Part shown: piece by piece, positions 52,317 to 61,462 of the stretch | How positions within the stretch are numbered: the stretch's first letter is position 1 | How the letters are laid out: the number at the start of each line of letters is the position of its first letter | Assembly: GCA_008501765.1 (NCBI GenBank) | Contig: QQUE01000004.1 | Coordinates: 124,001 to 188,000, forward strand | DNA: 64,000 bases | Reading direction: 5' to 3' | Source of the DNA: Calditrichota bacterium | GTDB taxonomy: Bacteria; Zhuqueibacterota; Zhuqueibacteria; Zhuqueibacterales; Geothermadaptataceae | Program-made: the position numbers and the translations under genes | Notes under the pieces: generated by a model | Databases searched by the model: none | What the model was told of the DNA's origin: nothing | The model's input: only the letters and a program-made list of their open reading frames with translations

Positions 52317-53558
52317 TTAAGTTCGCAATGCATCAACCGGATCAATAACAGAGGCACGTCGTGCCGGAAAATAACCGGCAAACAAAGCAACCAGACCCAA
52401 CAGAATTATACTGATAATGGCAACACTGGTGGAAAGTTGCGGTGTGCCAACCGCCTCCACCATTTCTTCGGGCAGCATCTGCAAAATTTCGACTAATCCG
52501 GCAGCCATGGCAAAACCGATGACCGCCCCAATTGTGACAATTATAAAAGTCTCAAAAATGAACTGAAACAGGATATTCCGCCTCCGTGCGCCAACTGCCC
52601 GTTTTATGCCAATTTCCTTGGTCCGTTCCCGAACCACCACATACATAATATTGGCAACACCAACGCCGCCGACAGTGAGTGTGAACGAGCCAATTATACC
52701 GAGAAATATTTTGAAACCGAGCATAAATGCGACAAATATTTGTTGAAACTCGGCTGTATCCCAAATCCATAATGCATCTTCATCGGCAGGATTGAAAATG
52801 TATTTTTTGCCGAGGGTTTCGTACACCCGGCTTTCAATGGATTCGCTGAACAGCGGGGAAACAGGTTTGTATACAATATTTGCGACATACTTATGGCCAA
52901 ATATCGCATTGAACGTCGTCGCAGGAATAAATACCCGGTTTTCATCGCGGGTATTGTAGTTGGAATTTTGCACTTTTTTCTGGGTTATGCCGACGATGAC
53001 GAACGGAATTTTATTAATTTCAACAGTTTCCCCAACGATATTTTCCGTGGATCCAAAGAGGAATTTACAGATTTTATCACCGATGACCGCTGCCCGCACA
53101 TTGTTTTGCATGTCGTGATCGGTGATAAATCGACCGCCAGCCTGCACAAATATATTGCGAATATCTTCGTACTCAGGAATGATGCCGGTGATATTTGTCT
53201 GATCGACATTTTCCGGGCCGCGAACACGGGCATTGTAGGTGGAATATTCCGGGCTGATTAAACCAATTTCGGGGATTTCGCGGCGCAACAATTGGGCATC
53301 TTCATATTTGAGGCGAATATCGCGCCCTTTATTAAATCCATTGAATGGCATGCCTGTTTTTCCACCCCAAAGAATGACAACGCCATCCCCGATTCCAGCC
53401 ATATTTTTTATATTTTGTTTTTCAACTCCAGTCCCGAAAGCAAGCAATAAAATAACAGACATCGTTCCCCACATAATACCGAAAATCGTCAACAGAGTCC
53501 GCAGTTTTTGTGCCCGGAGATCACTGAAAAGCAATTTAAGATTGGTGGATAAATGCAT
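52317..53558 (-). CDS. MacB-type ABC transporter permease (first of two)
   Basis: 413 residues from the ATG at 53558 (TAGGAG six bases before it; a GTG one codon upstream is possible). The architecture is the same as its neighbour: TM1 about 18-38, periplasmic core about 45-270, FtsX helices near 280-305, 335-360 and 376-396, coupling motif VRERTKEIGIKRAVGARRRN. The two permeases are clearly paralogous and presumably form a heterodimer. It starts nine bases after the adaptor gene ends. Confidence 0.9.
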   Translation of the reverse strand: MHLSTNLKLLFSDLRAQKLRTLLTIFGIMWGTMSVILLLAFGTGVEKQNIKNMAGIGDGVVILWGGKTGMPFNGFNKGRDIRLKYEDAQLLRREIPEIGLISPEYSTYNARVRGPENVDQTNITGIIPEYEDIRNIFVQAGGRFITDHDMQNNVRAAVIGDKICKFLFGSTENIVGETVEINKIPFVIVGITQKKVQNSNYNTRDENRVFIPATTFNAIFGHKYVANIVYKPVSPLFSESIESRVYETLGKKYIFNPADEDALWIWDTAEFQQIFVAFMLGFKIFLGIIGSFTLTVGGVGVANIMYVVVRERTKEIGIKRAVGARRRNILFQFIFETFIIVTIGAVIGFAMAAGLVEILQMLPEEMVEAVGTPQLSTSVAIISIILLGLVALFAGYFPARRASVIDPVDALRT

Positions 53559-53567
53559 CACGGGCTC

Positions 53568-54656
53568 CTAATCGATTGACTTAACAGGTTTTTCCAACAC
53601 CTTCTGCCCTTCTTGCAGCCCCTCTTCGATTTCAATATTTATGGCATCGGAAAGCCCTGTTCGAACAAATACTTCCTCCCCGTCCTCGGATTCTCCACCA
53701 TTTTGAATGCGCACAAAAGCGGAATCATTGCGAAATGTCACCACCCGCTCCGGCAAAGTCAGAACATTTTCTTTACGTTTGATTATGATATTGGCATTGG
53801 CCGAATAGCCTGCCCGTAAAACGATTTTATCCGATGGATTGAGCTTGATTTCAATTGGAAAAACGGTCGCATTGTCTTCTTTTTGTGCTTTGAGTGATAT
53901 TTTTTTTAACACACCCGAAAGATCATTTTGCCCCGGGATTGCACCAACATCAATTTGCGCTTCCATACCCAATTGCAGTTTACCAACATCAATTTCATCC
54001 ACTGAGCCCTTAAAAACCAGCGACGCCATGTCCGCCATAGTAAGTAAAACAGTGCCTTCCTGATAAGATGTTAACGGTACGACGGGATCGCCAATATCAA
54101 TGGATTTTTCAAGAATAAATCCACTGATTGGCGCTTTCACAACGGATTCAATATTTACGCCTCCGATGCTGACCTTTCCCTTCTCCAAAATTGCCAGTTT
54201 TTCTTTGGCCATTTTATGCCGGATATTTGATTCATCGAATAACTTTCTCGCATCTTCATACTCTTTACTGGAAAGAAGTTTTCTATCCCGCAACTCAGTT
54301 ATGCGAATGAGCTCACGCTGAGCGCTCTGTAAAGTTATTTTCGCAATTTCTTGTGAGCGTGTCGCCTCCGCCAGTTCCATCGGTGTTGGATCGGGTTTTA
54401 TTTCCAGCAACAGGTCTCCCGCATTCACGAAATCCCCCGCATCGGCGTAGAGTTTACTTACGACGCCAGACACTTTCGATTTGACCGAAATTTCATTTTC
54501 CGGATCGAGGGTTCCAACAGCAAGCGCTTTATCGGTAATGGTTTGGCGAGTCACTTCCACAGATTTGGGGCCGGTGTCTGCTTCACCGTTTTTTGAACAT
54601 GTCCAGAATGGGATTGAAATGGCGGCGAGAAGAAGAGCAAGAAATAATTTTTGCAT
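53568..54656 (-). CDS. MacA/HlyD-type periplasmic adaptor lipoprotein
   Basis: 362 residues. The N-terminus is a lipoprotein signal (ISIPFWTC, Cys about 20). Next come a barrel-sandwich lipoyl half (ENEISVKSKVSGVVSKLYAD about 54-73), a coiled-coil hairpin (about 95-165, ATRSQEIAKITLQSAQRELI), the second lipoyl half (VVKAPISGFILEKSIDIGDP about 170-190) and beta-barrel and membrane-proximal domains. TTGGAGG precedes the ATG. It is the first gene of a three-gene operon with two permeases. It would bridge the inner-membrane permeases to an outer-membrane duct. Confidence 0.9.
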   Translation of the reverse strand: MQKLFLALLLAAISIPFWTCSKNGEADTGPKSVEVTRQTITDKALAVGTLDPENEISVKSKVSGVVSKLYADAGDFVNAGDLLLEIKPDPTPMELAEATRSQEIAKITLQSAQRELIRITELRDRKLLSSKEYEDARKLFDESNIRHKMAKEKLAILEKGKVSIGGVNIESVVKAPISGFILEKSIDIGDPVVPLTSYQEGTVLLTMADMASLVFKGSVDEIDVGKLQLGMEAQIDVGAIPGQNDLSGVLKKISLKAQKEDNATVFPIEIKLNPSDKIVLRAGYSANANIIIKRKENVLTLPERVVTFRNDSAFVRIQNGGESEDGEEVFVRTGLSDAINIEIEEGLQEGQKVLEKPVKSID

Positions 54657-55181
54657 TTATTCCTCCAAAATCTTTAAAATTGAACCGTGGCGAGTAAAGA
54701 TTAATCTGATCAAAAAAACTTACGCCAGCGCATTCAAATTGTTACAAAATTTGATTTATTAAACCTTATTGCAAGTTGACAATTCAACCAGCAAAATGTT
54801 TGCTGTAATTTCGAACCGTCCTGATAACCGAAATTCGTTTGGCAAATTTTCATATCAATTATTAAAAAAAATCCTTTAAAAATCTGAATTATGACAGCCT
54901 TAAATAATTCGATGAAAGGCGCGTTTCCACCGTCTCCGTCACTGGTTATCAAATTTTTGAGATTTCAATAGAAAACTATTTCATTTAAGGGATGCAACCC
55001 CTATCTTTTTCGTTGGTTAAAACCGATGCAATGCATCTTGTGCGTGCAGCCGAGTAAATCGAATCAGTTCAATTTTGTTTTTATTACCCAATTCAAGAGA
55101 AGCCGATCGAGCAAGTTCAAATGCAGTAAGAATTGAGAAAAGTCCTGTTCGGGGATTTTAATACAAGGAGATTATTTTTTA
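54657..55181. other. 525-base divergent intergenic region
   Basis: AT-rich, between the adaptor gene (minus) and TraB gene (plus). No repeat, frame or recognisable operator was found. Confidence 0.5.
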
Positions 55182-56375
55182 ATGCCAATAACTGAGACCA
55201 CGCAACGAAACTATCCGGAAGATGTGCAAATAGTGAAAATCAGGGGCCGTGAATTTATACTCATCGGTACAGCCCACATCTCACAGGAATCGGCTGATCT
55301 TGTCAGACAGGTGGTCGAAAATGAAAAACCAGACTGTGTCTGCGTTGAGCTCGATGCACAGCGTTATAAAGCACTGTCACAGAAACAGAAATGGGAAGAG
55401 CTCGATTTAAAATCTGTCATCCGGCAAAAACAACTGGCGACACTGCTCATTAATTTACTACTCGGCTCATACCAAAAAAGGCTTGGTGAAAAGTTAGGCG
55501 TCACCCCCGGCCTCGAATTATTAGAGGCGACAAAAGTGGCCGACGAAAATGGGATTCCAATCGCTTTATGCGATCGCGATATCCGTATCACATTGCGGCG
55601 CGCCTGGAACAGCATGTCCTTTTGGAAAAAAATGCAATTCATGTCATCCGGGCTGGTTGGCGTCCTGGAAAACCCGGAAATATCTGAAAAACAACTGAGC
55701 GAAATCAAACAGAAGGACGTGCTCAACGAATTGATGCAGGAACTTGGCGCAGCGATGCCGGTTCTCAAACAAGTTCTCATCGACGAGCGGGATACTTATT
55801 TAACGCAAAAAATGCTGGCTGCCGAGGGCGAAAAAATCGTTGCGGTTGTTGGAGCCGGCCACGTAAGCGGCATCATCCAATCGCTGGAAAATCACCAGCC
55901 CCGGGATTTGGCAGAAATCGAAATTATACCGCCCGTTTCTCCGGCATGGAAATGGGTCGGCTGGGGTATCCCGGTGTTGATCATCGCATCCATCGTATAC
56001 ATCGGTTTTCAAAAAGGCCCGGAGGCGGCCGGCGACAATGCTCTTTACTGGATTATCGCCAACGGTTTGCCAAGCATGATTGGAACTATTATTGCGCTGG
56101 CGCATCCGATTACCATAATTTCAGCGTTCGTCGCTGCGCCATTTACCAGCCTGACTCCGGTAATCGGTGCGGGATATGTCACGGCATTTGTGCAAGCCTA
56201 TTTTAAACCACCGGTTGTGCGGGAATTTCAGAGCGTCAGCAAGGATTTTAGCTCCCCGGCACAATGGTGGCAAAACAAATTATTGCGGATATTCCTGGTG
56301 TTCATTTTATCCGGAATCGGCAGCATGATCGGCACCTGGGTTGGCGCTGTGGAAATTTTTTCCAACTTATTTTAA
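55182..56375 (+). CDS. TraB/PrgY family membrane protein
   Basis: 397 residues. The N-terminal TraB domain (about 15-235) has the motifs ILIGTAHISQESADLV (about 31-46), CVCVELDAQRY (about 56-66), GIPIALCDRDIRITLRRAW (about 124-142), ERDTYL and VAVVGAGHVSGI (about 220-231). Three to four C-terminal membrane helices follow (about 255-275, 290-315, 318-340, 370-392). The GTAH and GAGH histidines and acidic residues form a probable metal-dependent active site shared with Tiki-like peptidases; activity in this type is unproven. TACAAGGAG precedes the ATG. Confidence 0.88.
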   Translation: MPITETTQRNYPEDVQIVKIRGREFILIGTAHISQESADLVRQVVENEKPDCVCVELDAQRYKALSQKQKWEELDLKSVIRQKQLATLLINLLLGSYQKRLGEKLGVTPGLELLEATKVADENGIPIALCDRDIRITLRRAWNSMSFWKKMQFMSSGLVGVLENPEISEKQLSEIKQKDVLNELMQELGAAMPVLKQVLIDERDTYLTQKMLAAEGEKIVAVVGAGHVSGIIQSLENHQPRDLAEIEIIPPVSPAWKWVGWGIPVLIIASIVYIGFQKGPEAAGDNALYWIIANGLPSMIGTIIALAHPITIISAFVAAPFTSLTPVIGAGYVTAFVQAYFKPPVVREFQSVSKDFSSPAQWWQNKLLRIFLVFILSGIGSMIGTWVGAVEIFSNLF

Positions 56376-56401
56376 TTTAAACGGATCGATTTGTTTCTGG
56401 A

Positions 56402-56947
56402 ATGCATTTAAGGATTGATGAAAAATATTATATTCGTCCGGGCACATTTGCAGATGCAGTAGACCTGGCACGCTACGGCAATAACAAGGAAATTGCGAAA
56501 AACCTGCGAGATTCTTTTCCCTATCCTCTCACGGAGCACGATGTGCAACTGTGGCTGGCTGAGTCTATTTCCCAGGTTCTGCCGACAAAATTGGTCATCG
56601 CAAATGCAGAAGAGGCAATCGGCTCGATTGGTCTGAAAGAGCAGGGTGGCATGCAATGCCATGCCGCCGAACTGGGATACTGGCTGGCTCAGCCATTTTG
56701 GAACCGGGGAATTATGAGCAAAGCAATTCCCTTGATGATAAATTATGGCTTTAAAGAAATGCAATTGCAGCGAATTTTCGCGTATGTTTTTGAATGGAAT
56801 CCGGCATCTGCACATATTCTGGAAAAATCCGGATTTAAAAAAGAAGGCACTTTACGAAAAGATATTATCAAAAACGGGCGATTGCTCGATCAATCTGTCT
56901 ACGGCCTGCTCAAAGACGAATGGCCCGGGAAACATCCTGAGCATTAA
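56402..56947 (+). CDS. RimJ/RimL-like GNAT acetyltransferase
   Basis: 181 residues matching the RimJ/RimL/SpeG-like GNAT branch: YYIRPGTFADAVDLARYGNN (about 8-27), GSIGLKEQGG, ELGYWLAQPFWNRGIMSKAI (about 91-110, the acetyl-CoA loop) and AYVFEWNPASAHILEKSGFK (about 128-147). Members acetylate protein N-termini or small molecules; the substrate is unknown. The gene lies 26 bases after the TraB gene, so they may be co-transcribed. A palindromic element begins directly after the stop codon, which is part of its target duplication. Confidence 0.87.
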   Translation: MHLRIDEKYYIRPGTFADAVDLARYGNNKEIAKNLRDSFPYPLTEHDVQLWLAESISQVLPTKLVIANAEEAIGSIGLKEQGGMQCHAAELGYWLAQPFWNRGIMSKAIPLMINYGFKEMQLQRIFAYVFEWNPASAHILEKSGFKKEGTLRKDIIKNGRLLDQSVYGLLKDEWPGKHPEH

Positions 56948-57119
56948 CTCGTTGTGCAAAAAAAATCTTAATTACTGTTTTCGTTTCCTCGACCTGTCAT
57001 TCCCGCAAGCATTTAGCGGGAATCCATATTTGTACAAGCACCGGATCCCCGATAAAAACATTCGAGGATGACAGAATTAGAAAATTTTAAATGGATTTCT
57101 TTAATATTGCACAACCGAT
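56948..57119. mobile_element. 172-bp palindromic element with 10-bp target duplication
   Basis: TTGTGCAA near the left end and TTGCACAA near the right end are inverted. The interior contains TTCCCGCAAGCATTTAGCGG and GTACAAGCACCGGATCCCCG type palindromes also present at 36006-36197. The flanks carry a perfect direct repeat TGAGCATTAA at 56938-56947 and 57120-57129; the left copy contains the final codons and stop of the acetyltransferase gene. There is no reading frame. Confidence 0.8.
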
Positions 57120-57184
57120 TGAGCATTAATATTATTCGTGTTAATAATTAATAATAATACCCACAAAATTCGCGTTGGACTCTC

Positions 57185-58087
57185 ATGTTAGCTTCTTCCT
57201 TTTTTTGGAGCACATTCATCACGCTTTCGACTCTCCTTCTTTTGTACATTCGGATTAGAATGATAAAAACACCTTCCCATTTTTTTACAGATCCCGAAGA
57301 TCCTATGGTTATTGCACACCGTGGGGGGCGTGGTTTATGGCCGGAAAATACGCTTTTTGCCTTCCACAAAGCGAGAGAGCTCAATGTTGACGCCATCGAG
57401 TTTGATACCCAGCGCACAAAAGACGGCATTTTCGTGATCATGCACGACACAACTGTGGACCGCACAACAAATGGCAGCGGCTATGTCCGCGATTTTACCC
57501 TCGCCGAAATTCAGGCGCTTGATGCCGGTTACAGGTGGAGCAATGATCACAAAACTTTCCCTTTTCGCGGACTCGGGATCGTTGTGCCGACGCTTGAAGA
57601 AGTTTTGCAGCAATTCCCCCAGATGAAACTCAACATCGAAATCAAGGAATGCAATCCGGATGCAGCCAATGACTTATTGGCGCTTATTTCGAAGTACAAT
57701 GCAGCAGACCGGATTATGATCGGTTCGTTTTTTACACGTGTTGTCATTCGAACCCGGACTCTGAGCCCGCGAATTGCCACCTCCGCAGGCAGAGCTGAAA
57801 TCGCCAAATTTTTTGCCTTACAACTATTGGGACTTGCACGGTTTTACGCGCTACCCGTCCACGCATTGGAAGTCCCTGAATATGAAGGCGAATTACGCGT
57901 TGTTTCCAAAAGATTCATAAAAGCAGCCCTGCGTAGAAATGCCCTTCCGGTTTATGTTTGGACTGTCAACGAAAAAGAAAAAATGATGGAACTACTGAAT
58001 ATGGGTGTACGCGGCATCATTTCCGACTATCCGGATCGGGCGATACAAGCAGTCAGGGAATTTAAGGAGCAAAATTTCGACTTCTAG
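57185..58087 (+). CDS. Glycerophosphodiester phosphodiesterase family protein
   Basis: 300 residues. A single N-terminal membrane helix (about 2-22) anchors a GDPD TIM barrel. Catalytic elements: VIAHRGGRGLWPENTLFAF (about 42-60, with His45 and Arg46), VDAIEFDTQRTKDG (Glu and Asp metal ligands, about 67-80), VIMHDTTVDRTTNGSG (catalytic His about 86) and LNIEIKE (about 153). The enzyme splits glycerophosphodiesters to glycerol 3-phosphate and an alcohol, at the membrane surface. The ribosome binding site is weak. It stands alone. Confidence 0.92.
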   Translation: MLASSFFWSTFITLSTLLLLYIRIRMIKTPSHFFTDPEDPMVIAHRGGRGLWPENTLFAFHKARELNVDAIEFDTQRTKDGIFVIMHDTTVDRTTNGSGYVRDFTLAEIQALDAGYRWSNDHKTFPFRGLGIVVPTLEEVLQQFPQMKLNIEIKECNPDAANDLLALISKYNAADRIMIGSFFTRVVIRTRTLSPRIATSAGRAEIAKFFALQLLGLARFYALPVHALEVPEYEGELRVVSKRFIKAALRRNALPVYVWTVNEKEKMMELLNMGVRGIISDYPDRAIQAVREFKEQNFDF

Positions 58088-58387
58088 TTTTTCCAATGGC
58101 ATGATCTTCCCAAACAAGTTAATTCTTCCCCAAACATGTCGCCCCATATTTATCTTAATCCTGTAAACATAATCTGCAATTGACCTGATATCTTCAGGTA
58201 ATTTTGGCCGGCTATTTAAATAAATTAACCATCTAAATTTTCTTTTTATTTTTCTCGACTCAGTGGGGTTGATTTATTATATTAGCATCCGAAAATTGAA
58301 CTATTTAAAGCCCCATACGACAATTCATTTGTAGCAGTGGGGGTGCATTTTACGAATACGGAACCACTATATTAAAGGGTCGTTTTT
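58088..58387. other. 300-base intergenic stretch before the lysine degradation genes
   Basis: AT-rich. It contains no recognised repeat or gene and presumably holds the promoter of the saccharopine-pathway genes. Confidence 0.45.
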
Positions 58388-59698
58388 ATGATAGGGATTA
58401 TTGGCATTCGCAGCGAGACAAAAGACACAACCGAAAAACGCGCCGCTCTGACACCTGAGCACGTGCAATCTCTCGTAAAAAACGATGGTATCGAAGTCCA
58501 TGTTCAGCCCTCGGCGTACAGGATTTTTAATCAGGAAGCCTATATTGAGGCTGGCGCCCGGATAACTGAGGACCTTGGTAATTGCAATGTTATATTTGGC
58601 GTGAAGGAAGTCCCGATAAAAGATTTGTATCCCGGAAAACCACATGTCTTTTTTTCGCATACGATAAAGGGCCAGGACTATAACATGCCCCTGCTCAAGG
58701 AAATTCTCAGACAAAAAGTGACGCTCATCGAATATGAATCTATCAAAGATGCCATGGGCCGCCGGCTGATATTTTTTGGTAAATTTGCCGGTTACGCCGG
58801 CATGATCAATTCCTTGTGGACCTTCGGCCAACGCATGCGTGCAGAGAATATCGATTCGCCATTTACCCGTATAAAACAAGCCAACCAATATGACAGTTTA
58901 ATAGAAGCCAGGGAAGCCATAATTGAGGTCGGGCGTGTTTTGAAATCTGCCGAACTTCCCGAAAATCATCCGCCGGTTGTCATCGCTCTTTTGGGAGAGG
59001 GAAATGTCACGCAGGGCGCCGTTGATATTGCAAACCTGTTGCCTGTACAAGATTTTGATCCGGCAGAATTGCTTGAAGAAAAATTCACTGAAAATATTTC
59101 TCGCAACCATGTTCAAAAAGTCGTTTTCAATCTCAAAGACTGGTTGGAGCACAATACCGCGGGCACCCCGTTTGTGGAAAAAGATTACTTTGCCAATCCA
59201 GGGAATTACCACGCCATTTTTGAAAACTACGTCGAACATCTCACGATAATAATTAATGGAAATTTTTGGGCGCCGGGCCTGCCAAAAATTTTAACGAAAT
59301 CATTTATCAAGAAATTATTTTCTCAACCAAAGAAACCGCTGATCCGTGTTGTTGGCGATATTTCCTGCGATATTGAGGGATCGGTGGAATTCAACCTGCA
59401 GGCGACAAAGTCGGACAATCCGGTTTATGTTTATCTGCCGGAAAAAAATAAAATCGAGTTTGGCGTTCACGGCAATGGCCCCATCGTTTTGGCCGTTGAT
59501 AAATTACCGAGCGAAATTCCGCGAGAAGCCGCTTCTGAATTTGGCAACGCTTTGTCGCCCTTCGTCCCGGATATGGCAAACTGCAATTTTGAGGTGACCT
59601 TCGAAAATTTGAATTTACCAATGCCAATTAAAAACGCCATAATTACCCACAGAGGCGAGCTCACACCAAAATATAAATATTTACAGAAATTTTTATAG
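58388..59698 (+). CDS. Lysine-ketoglutarate reductase (saccharopine dehydrogenase, lysine-forming type)
   Basis: 436 residues. The N-terminus IGIIGIRSETKDTTEKRAAL has the alanine-dehydrogenase/transhydrogenase-like fold seen in the LKR half of the eukaryotic bifunctional AASS enzyme. Further landmarks: VQPSAYRIFNQEAYIEAGA (about 39-57), CNVIFGVKEVPIKDL (about 65-79), FFSHTIKGQDYNMPLLKEIL (about 88-107), FFGKFAGYAGMINSLW and VVGDISCDIEGSVEF (about 319-333). It joins lysine and 2-oxoglutarate to saccharopine with NADPH in the degradative direction. The partner dehydrogenase gene follows after 159 bases. The pairing makes the catabolic assignment strong. Confidence 0.88.
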   Translation: MIGIIGIRSETKDTTEKRAALTPEHVQSLVKNDGIEVHVQPSAYRIFNQEAYIEAGARITEDLGNCNVIFGVKEVPIKDLYPGKPHVFFSHTIKGQDYNMPLLKEILRQKVTLIEYESIKDAMGRRLIFFGKFAGYAGMINSLWTFGQRMRAENIDSPFTRIKQANQYDSLIEAREAIIEVGRVLKSAELPENHPPVVIALLGEGNVTQGAVDIANLLPVQDFDPAELLEEKFTENISRNHVQKVVFNLKDWLEHNTAGTPFVEKDYFANPGNYHAIFENYVEHLTIIINGNFWAPGLPKILTKSFIKKLFSQPKKPLIRVVGDISCDIEGSVEFNLQATKSDNPVYVYLPEKNKIEFGVHGNGPIVLAVDKLPSEIPREAASEFGNALSPFVPDMANCNFEVTFENLNLPMPIKNAIITHRGELTPKYKYLQKFL

Positions 59699-59857
59699 GA
59701 TTCCGAAACTGTACACAAACGCAAAGCGGTGAAAAATAAAGATCAGATTATTAACCGCAACCTGTAGTGCAAATTAGCGTGCTCACATTAAATCAGAATT
59801 TTTTTACACGTGGCTGTGTGAAAAAACAAGTTGTTGGTTGGATTGTTGGAGGCAATA

Positions 59858-61183
59858 ATGAAAAAAATTCTTGTTCTCGGCGCTGGTTATGTTGCTCAGC
59901 CGCTCGTTAATTATCTTCTAAAAAATACACAGTTTGAACTTGTTGTTGCAGACGTCCATTTGGAACAGGCCGAGCGCGTGTCCGGGAATCGTGCCCGAAC
60001 ACAGGCTGTTTCACTCGACATCCGCGAAAATGAAAAACTGGAACAACTGATCGAGCAAACTGATCTTGCCATCAGCCTCTTGCCTTATACTTTGCATTTG
60101 CAAATCGCGAAGGCATGCATCAAATTTAGAACGCCACTGATTACGGCTTCCTACGTTACACCGGAAATTCGGAAACTTGATACGGAAGCAAAAGAAGCCG
60201 GCATCGTCATTCTCAAAGAAATGGGACTCGATCCCGGAATTGACCATATGTCCGCAATGCAGGTCATCGATAAAATTAAAGCAGATGGCGGAAAAATAAG
60301 CAGTTTTAAATCCTACTGTGGTGGTTTGGCAGCCCCGGAAGCAAATACGAATCCGTGGCGTTATAAATTTTCATGGAGCCCCAAAGGTGTGTTGCTCGCC
60401 GCTCAAAATGGCGCCAAGTTTTTCGATAAAAATCAAATAGTCGATGTGGAAAATGACCGAATGTGGGAACAAACCTGGCCGTTGCAAGTCGATAAATTTA
60501 ATCTTGAGGCCTATCCCAACCGCGATTCCCTTCCCTATATTTCGCGCTATAAACTTGAAGGAATCGAAACCCTGGTTCGCTGTACACTGCGTTTTCCCGG
60601 GTGGGTAAAAACGATGGCCGCCTTGCGGGAAATTGGTTTTTTTGATAGTGAATCACAAAAGTCTGCTGAAAAATTATCGCGCGATAAATTACTGCGGCAA
60701 CTGCTGCATATTCCCAACGGAACCGGTCTGCGCCAGATTTTTAAAGAAAGGGCTGGGCAATTCTGGACTGAGGAAATCGAAGAGCGCTTCGACTGGCTTG
60801 GTTTGTTTGAAAACACGCCGGAAAACAGGCACAATGAAAATACATCCGCGATCGATTTCCTTGTTTCTCTGATGATCGAAAAAATGTCATTTGCGAAGAA
60901 TGAACGCGATATGGTTGTTTTGCATCATGATTTTATTTATGAGAAAGCAGGAATACGGCATAATTGGCTCAGCTCCTTAATCGAATACGGGCGGCCTGAC
61001 GGGACTTCTGCTATGGCGCGCACCGTTGCTTATCCTGCTGCGATTGCTGCCCGTTTCATTCTCGAAGGCACGATAAATTTGAGTGGAGTTCAGATTCCGG
61101 TTTTGCCGCAAATTTACAATCCGGTTCTGCAAGAATTAACAAATCAGGGTATTCATTTTTCGGATATAAATAAGAAAATTTAA
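59858..61183 (+). CDS. Saccharopine dehydrogenase (glutamate-forming type)
   Basis: 441 residues from the ATG at 59858, which has TTGGAGG seven bases upstream; an ATG nine codons earlier has none. The Rossmann N-terminus ILVLGAGYVAQPLVNYLL (about 4-21) is followed by ISLLPYTLHLQIAKACI (about 77-93), EMGLDPGIDHMSAMQVID (about 126-143, conserved GLDPGIDHM), SYCGGLAAPEANTNPWRYKF and SWSPKGVLLAA. It resembles the SDH half of AASS and fungal Lys9. It oxidises saccharopine to glutamate and 2-aminoadipate semialdehyde. Together with the preceding gene it gives a split version of the animal and plant bifunctional enzyme. Confidence 0.9.
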   Translation: MKKILVLGAGYVAQPLVNYLLKNTQFELVVADVHLEQAERVSGNRARTQAVSLDIRENEKLEQLIEQTDLAISLLPYTLHLQIAKACIKFRTPLITASYVTPEIRKLDTEAKEAGIVILKEMGLDPGIDHMSAMQVIDKIKADGGKISSFKSYCGGLAAPEANTNPWRYKFSWSPKGVLLAAQNGAKFFDKNQIVDVENDRMWEQTWPLQVDKFNLEAYPNRDSLPYISRYKLEGIETLVRCTLRFPGWVKTMAALREIGFFDSESQKSAEKLSRDKLLRQLLHIPNGTGLRQIFKERAGQFWTEEIEERFDWLGLFENTPENRHNENTSAIDFLVSLMIEKMSFAKNERDMVVLHHDFIYEKAGIRHNWLSSLIEYGRPDGTSAMARTVAYPAAIAARFILEGTINLSGVQIPVLPQIYNPVLQELTNQGIHFSDINKKI

Positions 61184-61234
61184 ATTCAGGATTGTTATTC
61201 CGGGATAAAAAAGGTCTGAGTATAATTCAGATTT

Positions 61235-61462
61235 TTAAAGTGATGACAGATAATACATGATAATTATGCCCAGTGCGATGATAATTAATGAAGCGAAAGT
61301 CCAGACCCAATTATTTAAAAAGGAGAAGGTTTTGGGCTTCCGCCGCTCACGTTGGGCTTTTATCAGCCGATGCCAGGTTTCATAGCGAGACTTGGAAAAA
61401 TCGGTGTCTGGCAGCCGGCTTTCACGCAGCTTATCTTCAATTTCCTGCAACTCTTTGTTCAT
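61235..61462 (-). CDS. Small single-pass membrane protein, putative anti-sigma factor
   Basis: 75 residues. A soluble N-terminal part of about 48 residues, charged and helical (EIEDKLRESRLPDTDFSKSR), precedes one transmembrane helix (about 50-71, WVWTFASLIIIALGIIIMYY). Its ATG overlaps the stop codon of the sigma-factor gene (ATGA), a strong sign of coupled expression. Size, topology and position are those of a minimal anti-sigma or accessory factor, although no zinc-binding HxxxCxxC motif is present. The function is inferred from context. Confidence 0.7.
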   Translation of the reverse strand: MNKELQEIEDKLRESRLPDTDFSKSRYETWHRLIKAQRERRKPKTFSFLNNWVWTFASLIIIALGIIIMYYLSSL

